Source: Bacillota bacterium (lineage in GTDB: Bacteria; Bacillota; Clostridia; Clostridiales; Clostridiaceae). From it: a stretch of 64,000 nucleotides of DNA. Below, piece by piece: positions 16,586-24,967 of this stretch; the first letter of the stretch is position 1; every line of letters begins with the position of its first letter. The notes under the pieces are model-generated. The model did no database searches. It was not told the DNA's origin and was given only the letters and a program-made list of their open reading frames with translations. The position numbers and the translations under genes were made by a program. The stretch is taken from positions 15,737 through 79,736 of the forward strand of contig JAEXLD010000017.1 of the NCBI GenBank assembly GCA_023445445.1, given 5' to 3'.

Positions 16586-17485
16586 CTAGTTTTTATAAGA
16601 ATATACATTTTCCATAGCTAGAAAGTTACCTTTAGAATCTCTAAACTCTCTTTTTTCTTGAATAATAATATTATTTTTACATAATACCTTTAATATTTCC
16701 TCTATTTTTATTTTAAAATTTTTAAAATATGGATTAATTTTAATATCATAAGCACTTAGTGACCTATTTTCATTTTTTATAAAGTTAATTAAATCCATAG
16801 ATGCTTTTTCTATATTATATTCTAAGTAATTTTCCATATAATCTAACAACTCTTTAATAGTTATATCATCAACTTCTTTATATATCAAATTCTTAACTTT
16901 ATCATTTAACATATCATTTAGATTACATGCCATTGTTAGAGAATCTTTACTTACTGTATATCCATTTATGCTTAAAAAAAGCATTGAAAAATTATTTAAT
17001 GCTCTTAACAAAAGTTCATGTGCAGTATATATGCTTCCTTTTCCTATATATTTTTTACAAATCCCAATTTCTTTAAAGAAGTTACCAAGATACACAAGGT
17101 TTAATCTTCCCTTATCAGAATCTATCATATATATAATCTTTTGATATAAATCATTTATTTCATCATCTATTGAATATATCATTTTTGAAGCAATTAATGA
17201 ATTCTTTATAACTTCTCTTTTTCCTGCTTCATTATAATATTTTTTAAATAATTCCTTACTTATAAATTTTATATGTATTGGTATATCTAATACTTCTGAA
17301 TAAATATCTCTAATTTCATCAAAATCTTCTTTATATATTACAAATAAATCTATGTTTGATCCTTCCCAAAGGTCTCCACTAACCATACTTCCAAAGATAA
17401 ATATAGAAAGGATATTATCATTTTTCTTAAGTGTTTCTGTTATTTCTTTATAGGCATTTTGATAATCTATAATTGATTTTGACAT
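16586..17485 (-). CDS. Nucleotidyltransferase-fold protein with altered metal site
   Basis: 299-aa protein. An N-terminal DNA-polymerase-beta-type nucleotidyltransferase domain (IFIFGSMVSGDLWEGSNIDLFVIY) is followed by a helical region and a C-terminal segment of unknown type. In active members the strand reads DxD; here it is N-I-D, so the first metal-binding Asp is replaced by Asn and activity may be lost or changed. It could be an aminoglycoside-adenylyltransferase-like or regulatory protein; I do not recognise a specific family. The ATG at 17485 is chosen because GGGGGA lies just upstream; an upstream in-frame start at 17554 has no such site. The MocR gene follows after 15 bp, probably in one operon. 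Confidence 0.72.
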   Translation of the reverse strand: MSKSIIDYQNAYKEITETLKKNDNILSIFIFGSMVSGDLWEGSNIDLFVIYKEDFDEIRDIYSEVLDIPIHIKFISKELFKKYYNEAGKREVIKNSLIASKMIYSIDDEINDLYQKIIYMIDSDKGRLNLVYLGNFFKEIGICKKYIGKGSIYTAHELLLRALNNFSMLFLSINGYTVSKDSLTMACNLNDMLNDKVKNLIYKEVDDITIKELLDYMENYLEYNIEKASMDLINFIKNENRSLSAYDIKINPYFKNFKIKIEEILKVLCKNNIIIQEKREFRDSKGNFLAMENVYSYKN

Positions 17486-17544
17486 TATTTGTCCCCCTAA
17501 TATCTGCGATTTCATTATTAAAATAATTATATAGAATATGAATA

Positions 17545-17580
17545 AAAACTGCAATAAAGTGTAACCTTTATTGCAGTTTT
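17545..17580 (-). terminator. Intrinsic terminator after hflX
   Basis: Perfect 15-bp stem AAAACTGCAATAAAG/CTTTATTGCAGTTTT with a 6-nt loop, followed by TTTTTATTC on the minus strand. It can work in both directions. Confidence 0.85.
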
Positions 17581-17598
17581 TATAACTCTTTATATATC

Positions 17599-19395
17599 TT
17601 ATATAATTATTTGTGTTACAAACTCTTTAGATTTATTATATATTTCATCATCTACTTCTACTAGCATATAACTTCCATTTTCTCTATATTCTTCTTCTAA
17701 AACTCTACCATTTCTATGAAGGAATGAATTAACATCACTTCTATCATAAGGTATTAAATACTCACACTTTTTCATTTTATATGGAAGTTTTTCTTCAATT
17801 AACCCTAAAAGACCATCTAAATTTACATTTTCTTTTGCTGAAATTTCAATGACTTCATATTCAGAACAAGCTTTTCTTAATTCTTCTAGGTGTTCTTCAT
17901 CAGTTTTATCTATTTTATTTAATACTAAAATAGTATCCTTATCTTTAGCTCCAAGTTCTTGTAATACTTCTTCTACAGCTTCTATTTGCTCTAATGCAGA
18001 ATCTGAAGAAGCATCAACAATATGACATAAAAGATCAGAATATATTACTTCTTCTAATGTAGATTTAAATGCTTCCACTAAATCATGAGGAAGTTTTCTT
18101 ACAAATCCAACTGTATCTGTAATAGTAACTACTCCCTTATTTTTTAATATAATTGATCTTGTAGTAATATCTAAGGTTGCAAAAAGCATATCTGCTTCAA
18201 AAACCTTTTCTTTGCCTTGAACTTCTTTTTGAGCTGCTAAATCACAAAGTTTGTTTCTAAGAGTAGACTTCCCAGCATTTGTATATCCAACTAAAGATAC
18301 CTTTGGAATACTTTCCTTATTTCTCTTTTCTCTTTGGACTTCTCTATTTTTTTTGATCTTTTTTAGTTGATCATTTAAATCATATATTGTTTCCTTTATA
18401 TGTCTTCTATCTGTTTCTAATTTCTTTTCTCCTGGTCCTCTGGTTCCGATTCCTCCACCAGTTCTTGAAAGAACTGTTCCAAGACCTTGTAATCTACTCA
18501 TTCTATATTTTAATTGAGCTAACTCTACTTGAATTTTAGATTCCTTACTTTTTGCTCTTCTTGCAAATATCTCAAGTATAAGTGTAGTTCTATCAATTAC
18601 TTTTGCTCCAAGTGCAGCTTCTAAATTTCTTACTTGTGAGCCAGAAAGTTCATCATCAAATATAATTAAATTTGCATGCCTACTTTGTCTTAAAGAAGCT
18701 ATTTCTAAAACTTTTCCTTTACCTATATAAAAAGCAGGATCTACTTTACTTCTACTTTGATATACTAAATCTAATACAGGTATATCACAAGCTTTAGTTA
18801 ACTCTTTTAATTCTTCTAGACTTTCTTTTGTATCAGAACCAACTAAAATGGCTTTTTCACCTTCGTCTTCAATAACATCTCTTTCTTTAATTAATTTTTC
18901 TATATGTTGTATTTTATCTAATATATGAATAGAAAGTACTTCCTCTAAAGAAAGATTTAATTTTTCTTCATAATCTAATAAATCATTAGTTATTGTTATC
19001 ATACCTAATGAATAATCTGTAATGTTACCATTATATACACCTATTGCCATAATTGCATCTAATTTAAGCTTTAATAAAGCTGATAAATCTAATGCAGATA
19101 AATTTGAAAATCCATTAGGATGAGTATGAATTACTCTAACTCCAGATAATCTTTTTTCTCTTATATCTATCATTCCTACTTCTACTGATGTTGAATCACC
19201 AATAGCTACAGAAACTACTTTCCCTCTTCTATCTACAGCAACACTTATTTCTCGTTCTATTGCATGAGATACTCTTGAAATTATATTAATTATTTCTAAG
19301 CTACATACTTCATCCTTAAGAACTTTCATTTTATAAATACCTTCAAGTTCTTCTAGAAAAGCTTTTTTTATGCCATCTATATTGCCAAATATCAT
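17599..19395 (-). CDS. hflX: GTPase HflX with N-terminal JAMM-like domain
   Basis: 598 aa, about 170 longer than the usual ~430-aa HflX. The C-terminal two-thirds is a standard HflX: the HflX domain (DDELSGSQVRNLEAALG, GGIGTRGPGEKKLETDRR) and a G domain with VSLVGYTNAGKST (G1), DTVGF (G3) and NKID (G4). HflX splits stalled 70S ribosomes in a GTP-dependent way. The first ~170 residues hold HTHPNGFSNLSALD, a perfect JAMM/MPN+ arrangement (H90-x-H92-x7-S100-x2-D103) with candidate Glu 47 or 49 about 40 residues earlier. This suggests a zinc metallopeptidase-like domain fused to the ribosome-splitting GTPase. Its own promoter lies at 19451-19479 and the start is ATG behind AGGTG. Confidence 0.93.
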   Translation of the reverse strand: MIFGNIDGIKKAFLEELEGIYKMKVLKDEVCSLEIINIISRVSHAIEREISVAVDRRGKVVSVAIGDSTSVEVGMIDIREKRLSGVRVIHTHPNGFSNLSALDLSALLKLKLDAIMAIGVYNGNITDYSLGMITITNDLLDYEEKLNLSLEEVLSIHILDKIQHIEKLIKERDVIEDEGEKAILVGSDTKESLEELKELTKACDIPVLDLVYQSRSKVDPAFYIGKGKVLEIASLRQSRHANLIIFDDELSGSQVRNLEAALGAKVIDRTTLILEIFARRAKSKESKIQVELAQLKYRMSRLQGLGTVLSRTGGGIGTRGPGEKKLETDRRHIKETIYDLNDQLKKIKKNREVQREKRNKESIPKVSLVGYTNAGKSTLRNKLCDLAAQKEVQGKEKVFEADMLFATLDITTRSIILKNKGVVTITDTVGFVRKLPHDLVEAFKSTLEEVIYSDLLCHIVDASSDSALEQIEAVEEVLQELGAKDKDTILVLNKIDKTDEEHLEELRKACSEYEVIEISAKENVNLDGLLGLIEEKLPYKMKKCEYLIPYDRSDVNSFLHRNGRVLEEEYRENGSYMLVEVDDEIYNKSKEFVTQIII

Positions 19396-19450
19396 TATAT
19401 ATCACCTTACTTTTATTATATTAACTATATAATACTTTTTCTTTCTATTA

Positions 19451-19479
19451 ATTATGTTTGTATTATAGGTTATTGTCAA
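19451..19479 (-). promoter_or_regulatory. SigA promoter for hflX
   Basis: On the minus strand, TTGACA (19479-19474), 17 bp and CATAAT (19456-19451), between the stop of the DHHW gene and the hflX start. Confidence 0.6.
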
Positions 19480-19498
19480 GTATTTATGCTATAACATC

Positions 19499-20665
19499 TT
19501 ATGTTGATAAGTTAAAAATAGAATCATCCTCATTAAAAGTATTCACATTATATAAGAAGAGAACTTCATTTATATCATTATTTTTTATGAATTCATTAAT
19601 AGACTCTGTATAATATCTTAAATCAATGAGAAAAATATTTCCGTAATTTTCAGTTAAAAACGGTACAAAATCATTAGCAAATGAATCTTTAATTATTAAT
19701 ATTTTTTTATCTAAATTTTTATCAGTTTCTATCTCTATAAGCGGGTGGTTTCCATTAAGAAACACTTGATATTTATCCTTATGGTTAAGTTTATCGCTAT
19801 TAAATAAACTTGTATCTTTTTTTTGTTCCATTACATAGTTAACTAACAAATTAGAGTTTTTTGGTATATATATGTTTATTTTGTCCCTATATAGCCCAAA
19901 CAATCCAACTTTAGAAGATAAGCTACCATAGAAATCATTTGATCCTATTATTTTCTCAAAATCATCCTTATTAGTAGCCTCTATTCCAGAGGATTCACAA
20001 AAAGCCTCATAGCCTAAATATGCTCCATCAGCAGTCCAATGATGATCTGTTTTATAATAAATATATTCATTTTTATTAGCTTTTAGCCTATCATAAATAG
20101 GTATAAATTTAATATCATCTAATAAATAACTTTTTACCTTATTTATATACTCAATCTCATCATCAACTGGAGCATACAATGGTAATTTATCCTTTAAAAT
20201 ACTTGTTGCTGTTGGCACTAACATAAAATTAACAAGTAAATCCTCATTAGATTTTTTAAATTCATTAATTACTTCTACTTTATTAAGAAGGTCATCATTA
20301 GATGTTATTTTAAATTCTTCAAATAATTGGTTATCATTACCTATGTAAACATTATTTATTTTATTTTTACCTAAAATTAAATCAATTCTTGATTTAAATG
20401 AAATAAACCTTTCCCTAATAAAAAATTGATCAGCCATATAACTATTTAATTTTTCTACATAATTGTCTGATAAAATTTTAGGTTTTTCTTGTAAATTTCT
20501 ATTCTCTATTTCTGAAAATTCTTTGTCGTTACTAATTGTATTAGCTATTACAAAGAATAGTAAAATTAACAAAAAAGATAAAGACATAGATATAAAATAT
20601 ATTTTATTAAATTTCATAATATTTCTTTTAATAATAGTATTATTTTTTCTTTTAGTATTTTTCAT
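19499..20665 (-). CDS. DHHW-motif protein (AlgJ/AlgX-like O-acylation partner)
   Basis: 388-aa protein with one N-terminal membrane segment (residues ~20-42) and an extracytoplasmic SGNH-like domain. The eponymous DHHW sits in YKTDHHWTADGAYLGY, the Asp-His motif of the alginate-acetylation proteins AlgJ/AlgX. KILIIKDSFANDF carries the nucleophile-type Ser. With the adjacent MBOAT protein it would transfer acyl groups, probably acetyl, onto a surface polysaccharide outside the cell. It is the last gene of a four-gene operon, 16 bp after the MBOAT gene. The acceptor polymer is unknown, and no glycosyltransferases lie nearby. Confidence 0.85.
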   Translation of the reverse strand: MKNTKRKNNTIIKRNIMKFNKIYFISMSLSFLLILLFFVIANTISNDKEFSEIENRNLQEKPKILSDNYVEKLNSYMADQFFIRERFISFKSRIDLILGKNKINNVYIGNDNQLFEEFKITSNDDLLNKVEVINEFKKSNEDLLVNFMLVPTATSILKDKLPLYAPVDDEIEYINKVKSYLLDDIKFIPIYDRLKANKNEYIYYKTDHHWTADGAYLGYEAFCESSGIEATNKDDFEKIIGSNDFYGSLSSKVGLFGLYRDKINIYIPKNSNLLVNYVMEQKKDTSLFNSDKLNHKDKYQVFLNGNHPLIEIETDKNLDKKILIIKDSFANDFVPFLTENYGNIFLIDLRYYTESINEFIKNNDINEVLFLYNVNTFNEDDSIFNLST

Positions 20666-20681
20666 ATATGTTCACCTATTT

Positions 20682-22085
20682 CTAAAATCTAAAATATAAA
20701 AATGGATTATAAGTTTCTGAAACTAAATATGTTATACTTATTATAAATATCATGGTTTTTATAGATACTGTAAGTATTAAATCATTTGCCTTATAGTTCT
20801 TCTTTATTTGTTCAATTAATTTTTTCAATATATTTGTTGAAATAATTATAGAAATTAAAATTAATAATATATTTGTACTAAATAGGTACTTTCCTAAATT
20901 ATCATAATTAACATTTCCAAAACCAAACATTACCTTTATATAATCTACTGCTGAACTTAAATTGTTTGAATCAAAGAATACCCATCCAATTATAACAATT
21001 ATCATTGTATATAAATTACATATAACCTTAGGAAGTTTTCCTAATATTTTTTTTAGGAATACTTTCTCGAAATATAAAATAAATCCAAAATATAGACCCC
21101 AGATTATAAAATTCCAACTTGCTCCATGCCATAATCCAGTTGTTAGCCATACTATGATAATATTTCTAAATTGAATAAGCTTTCCCCTCTTATTTCCTCC
21201 AAGAGGAATATACAAATATTCCTTAAACCAACTTCCAAGAGAAATATGCCATCTCCTCCAAAATTCAGTGATACTTTTTGAAATGTATGGATAATTAAAG
21301 TTCTCTAAAAAGTCAAAACCAAACATTTTCCCAAGCCCAATAGCCATATCAGAATATCCACTAAAATCAAAATATATTTGTAAAGTAAATGCTATTATAC
21401 CTATCCATGCTGAAAATAAAGATAGACTTTCAATGTTAACTAACTTTATTTCATCCCATATAAGTCCTAAGTTGTTTGCTATTATAACTTTCTTTGCTAG
21501 TCCACTTATAAATCTTTCTACTCCTTGTCCAAATTTAATTATATTTATTTTTCTATAGTCTATCTGTTTTTCTATATCAGAGTATTTTACAATTGGTCCT
21601 GCTACCAGCTGAGGAAACATTAATAAATATAATGAAAACTTAACTAGGTTTTTTTGAGGAGTAAGTTTACCTTTATAAACATCCACTATATACGAAATTA
21701 ATTGAAATGTATAAAATGATATGCCTAATGGTAGAGGTATTTCTATAACTTTCAAATTAGAATTAAAAATTATATTAAAATTATCTATTATAAATGAATA
21801 ATATTTGAAAAATATCATAACAGCAATATTAAGTAATATTGTCGTAAAAAGTAATAAATTTTTCTTATCTTTATTTTCTTTATTATTATATATTAATATC
21901 GATAATATATAATTTATTAACATACTAATTATTATTAGCAGAATATATCTAGGTTCACCTAATGTGTAAAATATAATGCTAAAAGTTAATAAAATTATAT
22001 TTTTATACTTATATGGTGAAATACAGTAAACTAATAATAATATTGGTAAAAATACAAAAATAAAAGCTAAACTACTAAATACCAT
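20682..22085 (-). CDS. MBOAT family O-acyltransferase (AlgI/DltB-like)
   Basis: 467-aa polytopic membrane protein with about ten or more membrane segments. The active-site His motif is GLWHGASWNFIIWG. The region from FSGYSDMAIGLGKMFGF to NFNYPYISKSITEFWRRWHISLGSWFKEYLYIPLGG is typical of bacterial MBOATs such as AlgI, PatA and DltB. Such proteins move acyl groups from a cytoplasmic donor across the membrane to an extracellular partner. DltB is less likely because dltA, dltC and dltD are absent. It lies 22 bp after the DUF4358 gene and 16 bp before the DHHW gene. Confidence 0.92.
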   Translation of the reverse strand: MVFSSLAFIFVFLPILLLVYCISPYKYKNIILLTFSIIFYTLGEPRYILLIIISMLINYILSILIYNNKENKDKKNLLLFTTILLNIAVMIFFKYYSFIIDNFNIIFNSNLKVIEIPLPLGISFYTFQLISYIVDVYKGKLTPQKNLVKFSLYLLMFPQLVAGPIVKYSDIEKQIDYRKINIIKFGQGVERFISGLAKKVIIANNLGLIWDEIKLVNIESLSLFSAWIGIIAFTLQIYFDFSGYSDMAIGLGKMFGFDFLENFNYPYISKSITEFWRRWHISLGSWFKEYLYIPLGGNKRGKLIQFRNIIIVWLTTGLWHGASWNFIIWGLYFGFILYFEKVFLKKILGKLPKVICNLYTMIIVIIGWVFFDSNNLSSAVDYIKVMFGFGNVNYDNLGKYLFSTNILLILISIIISTNILKKLIEQIKKNYKANDLILTVSIKTMIFIISITYLVSETYNPFLYFRF

Positions 22086-22107
22086 ATTTGTTATATCATC
22101 CTTTGCA

Positions 22108-22584
22108 TTATTTATAATTTTTATTAATTATTGTTTCTATATTTTTATTATCTTCATCAATTATTAATATTAAATTGTCACCCTTGGTCTCAAAAATATT
22201 ATTTTCTATAAGTGAATATGCATTTGCATTATAATCTTTAAAAGTATTTTTTTTATTATCTATAACATTTTTAATTTTATTTTTGTTATTATTTATTAAT
22301 GTTTCATCTTTAAATTTAATTACTAAAATTTCTTTAGGGTTCATATTATTTTTTGTTCTAAAATACAAAAAATCATCTACATCAGCTTTAGATATTCCAT
22401 ATATCTTTCTTATATCATCTAATGTCCCTTCTTTAAGATCTTCATTTAAGATCGGAATAATATCTTCTTTTAAATCATCCATATTTAAATCTTTTACTTT
22501 TAAAAATGGATATGCCGATATAAAAAATAATGCTACTAAAACTACTTCTATAACGTAAATTTTGAAATACTTTCCTTTGCTCAT
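22108..22584 (-). CDS. DUF4358 domain protein, membrane-anchored
   Basis: 158-aa protein with one N-terminal transmembrane anchor (residues ~8-27) and an extracytoplasmic domain of the DUF4358 type, as I recognise it from clostridial O-acylation clusters. DIRKIYGISKADVDDFLYF and PKEILVIKF are the recognisable core. Function is unknown. Its placement between an SGNH hydrolase and the MBOAT protein (3 and 22 bp gaps) argues for a structural or regulatory role in polymer O-acylation. The C-terminus is rich in Asn and Lys. Confidence 0.72.
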   Translation of the reverse strand: MSKGKYFKIYVIEVVLVALFFISAYPFLKVKDLNMDDLKEDIIPILNEDLKEGTLDDIRKIYGISKADVDDFLYFRTKNNMNPKEILVIKFKDETLINNNKNKIKNVIDNKKNTFKDYNANAYSLIENNIFETKGDNLILIIDEDNKNIETIINKNYK

Positions 22585-22587
22585 ATA

Positions 22588-23367
22588 TTATTCACCTCCT
22601 AATATGCTTTCCTTTAATGTATCTAACCATATATTGTAGAAATCATATTTAAAATGAATCCCATCACTTTCATGCAAATCATTTCTATTAATTATTTTTG
22701 AATTTACATCAACATACTTAACATTAGTTTCTTCACAAACTTCTTTAATTATATTTCTAAATTCATTTAAATTTTCATTCGTTAACCTATAGTTTTTATT
22801 TATTGCATCACCAGTTACGTTTGTTGGAGAAATAATAAAAATTTTTGTGTTTGGTAAAGTCATTTTTATTTCACTTATTAAATCTATATATGTTTTTTTA
22901 AAATTATTTGCTGTAAGCTGCTCATTTGAATTATCATATTCAATCACATCATTCATTCCATAAAATAGAACTATATTACTAGGGCTTGCTTCTTTTATTC
23001 TTGTAATTTCACTAAATGCATCTTTTACCATTCCACCTTTTTCAGACAAAACATTATACTCATTTACAAAACTATAGTCTATTAGCCCTTCTGTAATAGA
23101 ATCCCCTAAAAATAAAGTATCTTTATAAAACTGAAAATAAGTAACATCTTCATGATTTTGAGCTAAATTTTCTGCTTCATATTTTTTCTTTTCTAATATA
23201 ATTTCATTTTTAATTTTATCTATATCCTTATCTTCATATTTTTTTAATACCTCCACAGCCTGACTAATTGTTTTATTATCAGAAAGTATAATTGAGCTAA
23301 AAAAAATACCTCTTATACTTACAAAAAAAATTATTATACTTATTAAAGTTAATATTAATCTTTTCAT
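22588..23367 (-). CDS. SGNH/GDSL hydrolase family protein, membrane-anchored
   Basis: 259-aa protein with one N-terminal membrane segment and an extracytoplasmic SGNH domain. Block I is LFLGDSITEGL (nucleophile Ser), block III is FYGMNDVIE (Asn oxyanion residue) and block V is ESDGIHFK (Asp and His), so the catalytic set is intact. In O-acylation clusters such enzymes act as acetyltransferases or esterases on surface glycans. It is the first gene of the four-gene cassette. The start is set at ATG 23367 because AGGTG lies six bases upstream; an in-frame GTG at 23376 overlaps that site. The shared upstream region toward hpt holds 22-bp direct repeats. Confidence 0.85.
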   Translation of the reverse strand: MKRLILTLISIIIFFVSIRGIFFSSIILSDNKTISQAVEVLKKYEDKDIDKIKNEIILEKKKYEAENLAQNHEDVTYFQFYKDTLFLGDSITEGLIDYSFVNEYNVLSEKGGMVKDAFSEITRIKEASPSNIVLFYGMNDVIEYDNSNEQLTANNFKKTYIDLISEIKMTLPNTKIFIISPTNVTGDAINKNYRLTNENLNEFRNIIKEVCEETNVKYVDVNSKIINRNDLHESDGIHFKYDFYNIWLDTLKESILGGE

Positions 23368-23431
23368 TAGTAGCACCTCATCTATATTTATATTTAAAAT
23401 TATAATTTTTTTTATTATTAATAGGTTACAA

Positions 23432-23497
23432 AATTATTACATATCACATACATAATTGTTACATGTTATGTATACAATTGTTACTCGTTACTAATAT
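23432..23497. repeat. Three degenerate 22-bp tandem direct repeats upstream of hpt and the O-acylation operon
   Basis: Copies start at 23432, 23454 and 23476, each opening with AATTATTAC or AATTGTTAC, at a strict 22-bp period (about two helical turns). The first two copies also share the following ATRT-rich part. They lie in the 251-bp divergent promoter region and look like binding sites for a regulator that binds on one face of the DNA. Confidence 0.55.
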
Positions 23498-23505
23498 TTA
23501 GTAAC
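23487..23505. promoter_or_regulatory. Inverted repeat GTTACTAA-TAT-TTAGTAAC
   Basis: Perfect 8-bp arms with a 3-bp centre, overlapping the third 22-bp repeat. A larger alternative pairing TTGTTACT (23478-23485) with AGTAACAA (23500-23507) also exists. Probably an operator or structured leader for hpt. Confidence 0.5.
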
Positions 23506-23618
23506 AATGAACACTACATGTTTAAAATAAAGTTGCAAATATTATAAAAAATATGTACTATTAAATATAATATTAAATTTATTAACTTTTACATTTTTCT
23601 TTAGGAGGATTCACTTAA

Positions 23619-24146
23619 ATGGATGATAAGAAAAGAAATATACTTTTTACAGAAGAACAAATTAAAAATAGAATTGCTGAACTTGGTAAAGTAATAACTG
23701 AAGATTATAAAGATAAAAATCTTTATGTTTTACCACTACTTAGAGGAAGTTTCATTTTTGGAGCAGATATTTTTAGAGCCTTAGATTGTAAAGCTAAAGT
23801 TGGTTTTATGACCACTTCAAGTTATGGTCATGGTGAAGAAAGTACTGGTGAAGTTAAAGTAGTTAATGATATTCCAGACAATATTGAAGGATGGGATGTA
23901 CTTATAGTTGATGATATAATAGATACTGGTTACACAATGGAATTTGTTGTAGACTATGTAAAAAAACGTGGTGCTAAGTCAGTTAAAACTTGTACTTTGT
24001 TAGATAAACCTTCTAGAAGAAAAGTTGATTTGTCACCAGATTATTGTTGTTTTGAAATAGAAGATTTATTCGTTGTTGGATATGGTCTTGATTACGAAAG
24101 CTTCTATAGAAATGTTCCCTATGTATTTAATTGGGAAGATAAATAA
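23619..24146 (+). CDS. hpt: Hypoxanthine phosphoribosyltransferase
   Basis: 175-aa cytosolic purine-salvage enzyme that makes IMP (and GMP) from hypoxanthine or guanine and PRPP. The PRPP loop VLIVDDIIDTGYT is intact, as are LRGSFIFGADIFRAL near the N-terminus (PPi loop), the flexible-loop SSYGH and the C-terminal base-binding FVVGYGLDY. Length is normal for bacterial HPRT. The start is ATG with GGAGG ten bases upstream. It is monocistronic and ends at a hairpin shared with convergent yunB. In many Firmicutes hpt sits beside tilS and ftsH; here it does not, and it may be a second copy. Confidence 0.95.
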   Translation: MDDKKRNILFTEEQIKNRIAELGKVITEDYKDKNLYVLPLLRGSFIFGADIFRALDCKAKVGFMTTSSYGHGEESTGEVKVVNDIPDNIEGWDVLIVDDIIDTGYTMEFVVDYVKKRGAKSVKTCTLLDKPSRRKVDLSPDYCCFEIEDLFVVGYGLDYESFYRNVPYVFNWEDK

Positions 24147-24156
24147 ATTAAAATGT

Positions 24157-24183
24157 AAAAGGGCCTGCGATGCAGACCCTTTT
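24157..24183. terminator. Bidirectional terminator between hpt and yunB
   Basis: Stem AAAAGGG-C-CTGC with GCAG-A-CCCTTTT (one internal mismatch), 3-nt loop, with T-rich flank on the plus strand and TTTTAC on the minus strand. Confidence 0.75.
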
Positions 24184-24203
24184 ATATTCTTTACCAATTG
24201 AAT

Positions 24204-24860
24204 TTAATTCTTATTAAGATCTATTGCTGTATTAGGTACTTTACCCACTATAATTGTTTCAGCAATTGGTATTTGACTAGCAATTTCAACCTCTCTACTT
24301 TTTAATGGCACAATTAATTTCATCTTCATATTTACATTTAAATATATTTTATGTCTAGTTTGGTTTATACCTGCACTTTCAAAAACAGATTCATAACTAC
24401 TTGTAATATTACCAATTTGAGTCATATCAACATTAATCTTAGGCCCTAAATTATAAAAAACTAAGCTTTTAGTCATATATCCTAAAGGTACCTTTAGGCC
24501 TACTTCTTCTAACTCACCTATTTTATTATTAGATGCTAATACTAATTTTGCTGATAAATAATTTAGTTTTACTGTATCAGCCCTTAATATAGTTATATTC
24601 CCCTCATTATCTTTTTCTGTAATTATCATATCCTTGTAATCAAAATCTTTTGAGTAAATATCTAAGGCTGTTTCATTAATTATAGCCGTAGCTTCTCTTC
24701 TAAGTTTTTCTTCTCCAATAGATAATGCAGCTGGAAGAATATTTTTATCGAAAATGTATAGAATAGAATTAAATAGCAGAAAAATGGCAATAATAACCAT
24801 TATAATCTTAGGGTGTTTAATTTGAAATCGTATTTTAGATTTTTTTGTATAATACTTCAT
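24204..24860 (-). CDS. yunB: Sporulation protein YunB
   Basis: 218-aa protein with one N-terminal membrane segment (residues ~18-38) and a long extracytoplasmic domain. LRREATAIINETALDIY, the GPKINVDMTQIGNITSSYES segment and QTRHKIYLNVNMKMKLIVPLKS match YunB, a mother-cell sporulation protein of endospore formers. Function in spore formation is poorly defined. The start is ATG 24860 with AAGG five bases upstream; an in-frame GTG six bases earlier overlaps the site. Its presence is the best direct sign in the window that the organism makes spores. I could not identify a SigE-type promoter with confidence. Confidence 0.88.
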   Translation of the reverse strand: MKYYTKKSKIRFQIKHPKIIMVIIAIFLLFNSILYIFDKNILPAALSIGEEKLRREATAIINETALDIYSKDFDYKDMIITEKDNEGNITILRADTVKLNYLSAKLVLASNNKIGELEEVGLKVPLGYMTKSLVFYNLGPKINVDMTQIGNITSSYESVFESAGINQTRHKIYLNVNMKMKLIVPLKSREVEIASQIPIAETIIVGKVPNTAIDLNKN

Positions 24861-24904
24861 AGTCACCTTCTAGAGTTATTATTTTACTCTTAATATAAAT
24901 ATGC

Positions 24905-24910
24905 TATAAT
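24905..24910 (+). promoter_or_regulatory. Extended -10 element upstream of the class A PBP
   Basis: TGC-TATAAT about 57 bp before the start codon, with no good -35 hexamer; extended -10 promoters need none. Confidence 0.4.
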
Positions 24911-24967
24911 GTATTATATTATTTATTATGAACCATTAAATAATTAGAAATTATAAGGGAGGAACAA

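Noticed and set aside
20682..22085. DltB of a D-alanylation operon
   Set aside because: dltA, dltC and dltD are absent; the DHHW and SGNH partners point to AlgI-type O-acylation.
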